Below are positions 7,688-8,554 of a DNA stretch of 8,554 nucleotides, piece after piece. Made by a program: the position numbers and the translations under genes. The notes under the pieces are model-generated. The model saw only the letters and a program-made list of their open reading frames with translations. It was not told the DNA's origin and made no database searches. Position 1 is the first letter of the stretch; every line of letters starts with the position of its first letter. This DNA is from Thermoanaerobaculaceae bacterium (GTDB lineage Bacteria; Acidobacteriota; Thermoanaerobaculia; Thermoanaerobaculales; Thermoanaerobaculaceae). The stretch lies in assembly GCA_022865555.1 (NCBI GenBank), contig JALHTD010000275.1, positions 1-8,554 on the forward strand, in the 5' to 3' direction.

Positions 7688-8554
7688 ATGAGAAAACCCA
7701 AGATCACCGTGATCGGGGCCGGAAACGTTGGTGCGACGACGGCCCACAGGCTCGCCGAGGGGCACCTCGGCGACGTAGTCCTCGTGGACGTTTTGGAGGG
7801 GGTCCCGCAGGGGAAGGCGCTCGACCTCTACCAGGCTGCGCCGGTGGTCCACCACGACTGCATGCTCGTGGGTGCCAACGACTACGACGCTGCGGCGGGG
7901 TCGGACATCATCGTGATGACCGCCGGCCTGGCCCGCAAGCCGGGGATGAGCCGCGATGACCTCCAGGACGCCAACGCCAAGGTCGTCGCCGAGTGCATCC
8001 CCCGCGCCGTCCGCAAGTCCCTCGACTCGATCATCATCATGGTGACCAACCCGCTGGACGTGATGTGCGAGGTCGCGCGCCGCGTGTCCGGTTTCCCGCG
8101 CGAGCGGGTGATCGGCATGGCGGGCATCCTGGACACCGCCCGCATGCGCGCCTTCATCGCCATGGAGATGGGCGTCTCCACCGAGAGCGTGTTCGCGCTG
8201 GTGCTCGGCGGGCACGGCGACAGCATGGTGCCGCTGCCGCGCTACACCACGGTGAGCGGCGTGCCCGTGACGGAGCTGCTGTCCAAGGAGCGCCTTAACG
8301 CGATCATTCAGCGCACCGCGCAGGGCGGGGGCGAGATCGTCAAGCTCCTCAAGACCGGGTCCGCCTACTACGCACCGGCGGCCGGCGTGTTCGAGATGGT
8401 TGACTCCATCGTCAAAGACCGCAAGAAGATCCTGCCGTGCGCCGTTTACCTGCAGGGTGAGTTCGGTCTCAAGGACGTTTTCGTGGGTGTGCCGTGCAAG
8501 CTCGGGGCCAAGGGGATGGAGGGGGTCTTCGAGCCGAAGCTCACCGCCGAGGAG
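7688..8554 (+). CDS. mdh: Malate dehydrogenase, LDH-like type (3' end beyond window)
   Basis: The enzyme interconverts malate and oxaloacetate with NAD(H) in the citric acid cycle. The first 289 residues of an expected 310 or so are visible, with no stop before the edge. The Rossmann motif is GAGNVG (10-15), with Asp34 (LVDV) fitting NAD over NADP. The substrate loop LARKPGMSRDD (81-91) has Arg83 where lactate dehydrogenases have Gln, which argues for malate over lactate. Asn121 (VTNPLD), Asp149 and Arg152 (ILDTAR) and the catalytic His176 (GGHGDSMVP) are all present, as is GEFGLKDVFVGVP near the end. The ATG at 7688 has AGGGGG 7 nt upstream, and the homology begins at once (KITVIGAG). It is divergent from the ribosome operon and has no evident functional tie to it. 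Confidence 0.95.
   Translation, partial: MRKPKITVIGAGNVGATTAHRLAEGHLGDVVLVDVLEGVPQGKALDLYQAAPVVHHDCMLVGANDYDAAAGSDIIVMTAGLARKPGMSRDDLQDANAKVVAECIPRAVRKSLDSIIIMVTNPLDVMCEVARRVSGFPRERVIGMAGILDTARMRAFIAMEMGVSTESVFALVLGGHGDSMVPLPRYTTVSGVPVTELLSKERLNAIIQRTAQGGGEIVKLLKTGSAYYAPAAGVFEMVDSIVKDRKKILPCAVYLQGEFGLKDVFVGVPCKLGAKGMEGVFEPKLTAEE

Noticed and set aside
7487..8215. Upstream extension of the rimP frame to 8215
   Set aside because: The extension runs antisense through mdh and through the promoter and terminator, and has no RimP homology. The real start is the ATG at 7486.

Overview
The window is GC-rich, densely coding bacterial chromosome. It holds one long leftward (minus-strand) translation and transcription operon, rimP-nusA-infB-ylxP(DUF503)-rbfA-nrnA-like DHH phosphoesterase-truB-rpsO, and one rightward gene, an LDH-type malate dehydrogenase (mdh) that runs off the right edge. 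This order is a classic conserved bacterial cluster. The codon bias, the two-IF2N IF-2 with an Ala/Lys/Pro-rich linker, and the LDH-like MDH fit a high-GC Gram-negative lineage such as Acidobacteriota or a former deltaproteobacterial group. The sequence alone does not settle the phylum.

Layout: 1-160 is the 5' part of rpsO, cut by the window edge and carrying an in-frame amber codon at codon 46. 161-216 is its short leader. 217-7486 is the packed operon (truB, DHH/NrnA, rbfA, DUF503, infB, nusA, rimP), with junctions from an 8-nt overlap to a 10-nt gap, so translational coupling is likely. 7487-7687 is a divergent regulatory gap with a candidate promoter in each direction, a 6-7-6 inverted repeat over the operon -35, and a strong intrinsic-terminator-like hairpin just upstream of rimP. 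7688-8554 is mdh.

The operon products act together. RimP, RbfA and the S15 assembly protein mature the 30S subunit. IF-2 starts translation. NusA controls RNA polymerase pausing and termination and could control its own leader. TruB makes the tRNA T-loop pseudouridine. The DHH protein probably degrades nanoRNA or pAp. MDH is central carbon metabolism and only shares the intergenic region.

No mobile element, CRISPR array, RNA gene or new defence-like system is visible. The points most worth a second look are the amber codon inside rpsO, the terminator in the rimP-nusA leader, an insertion between the NusA KH domains, and a Glu in place of the usual Asp in motif II of the DHH protein.
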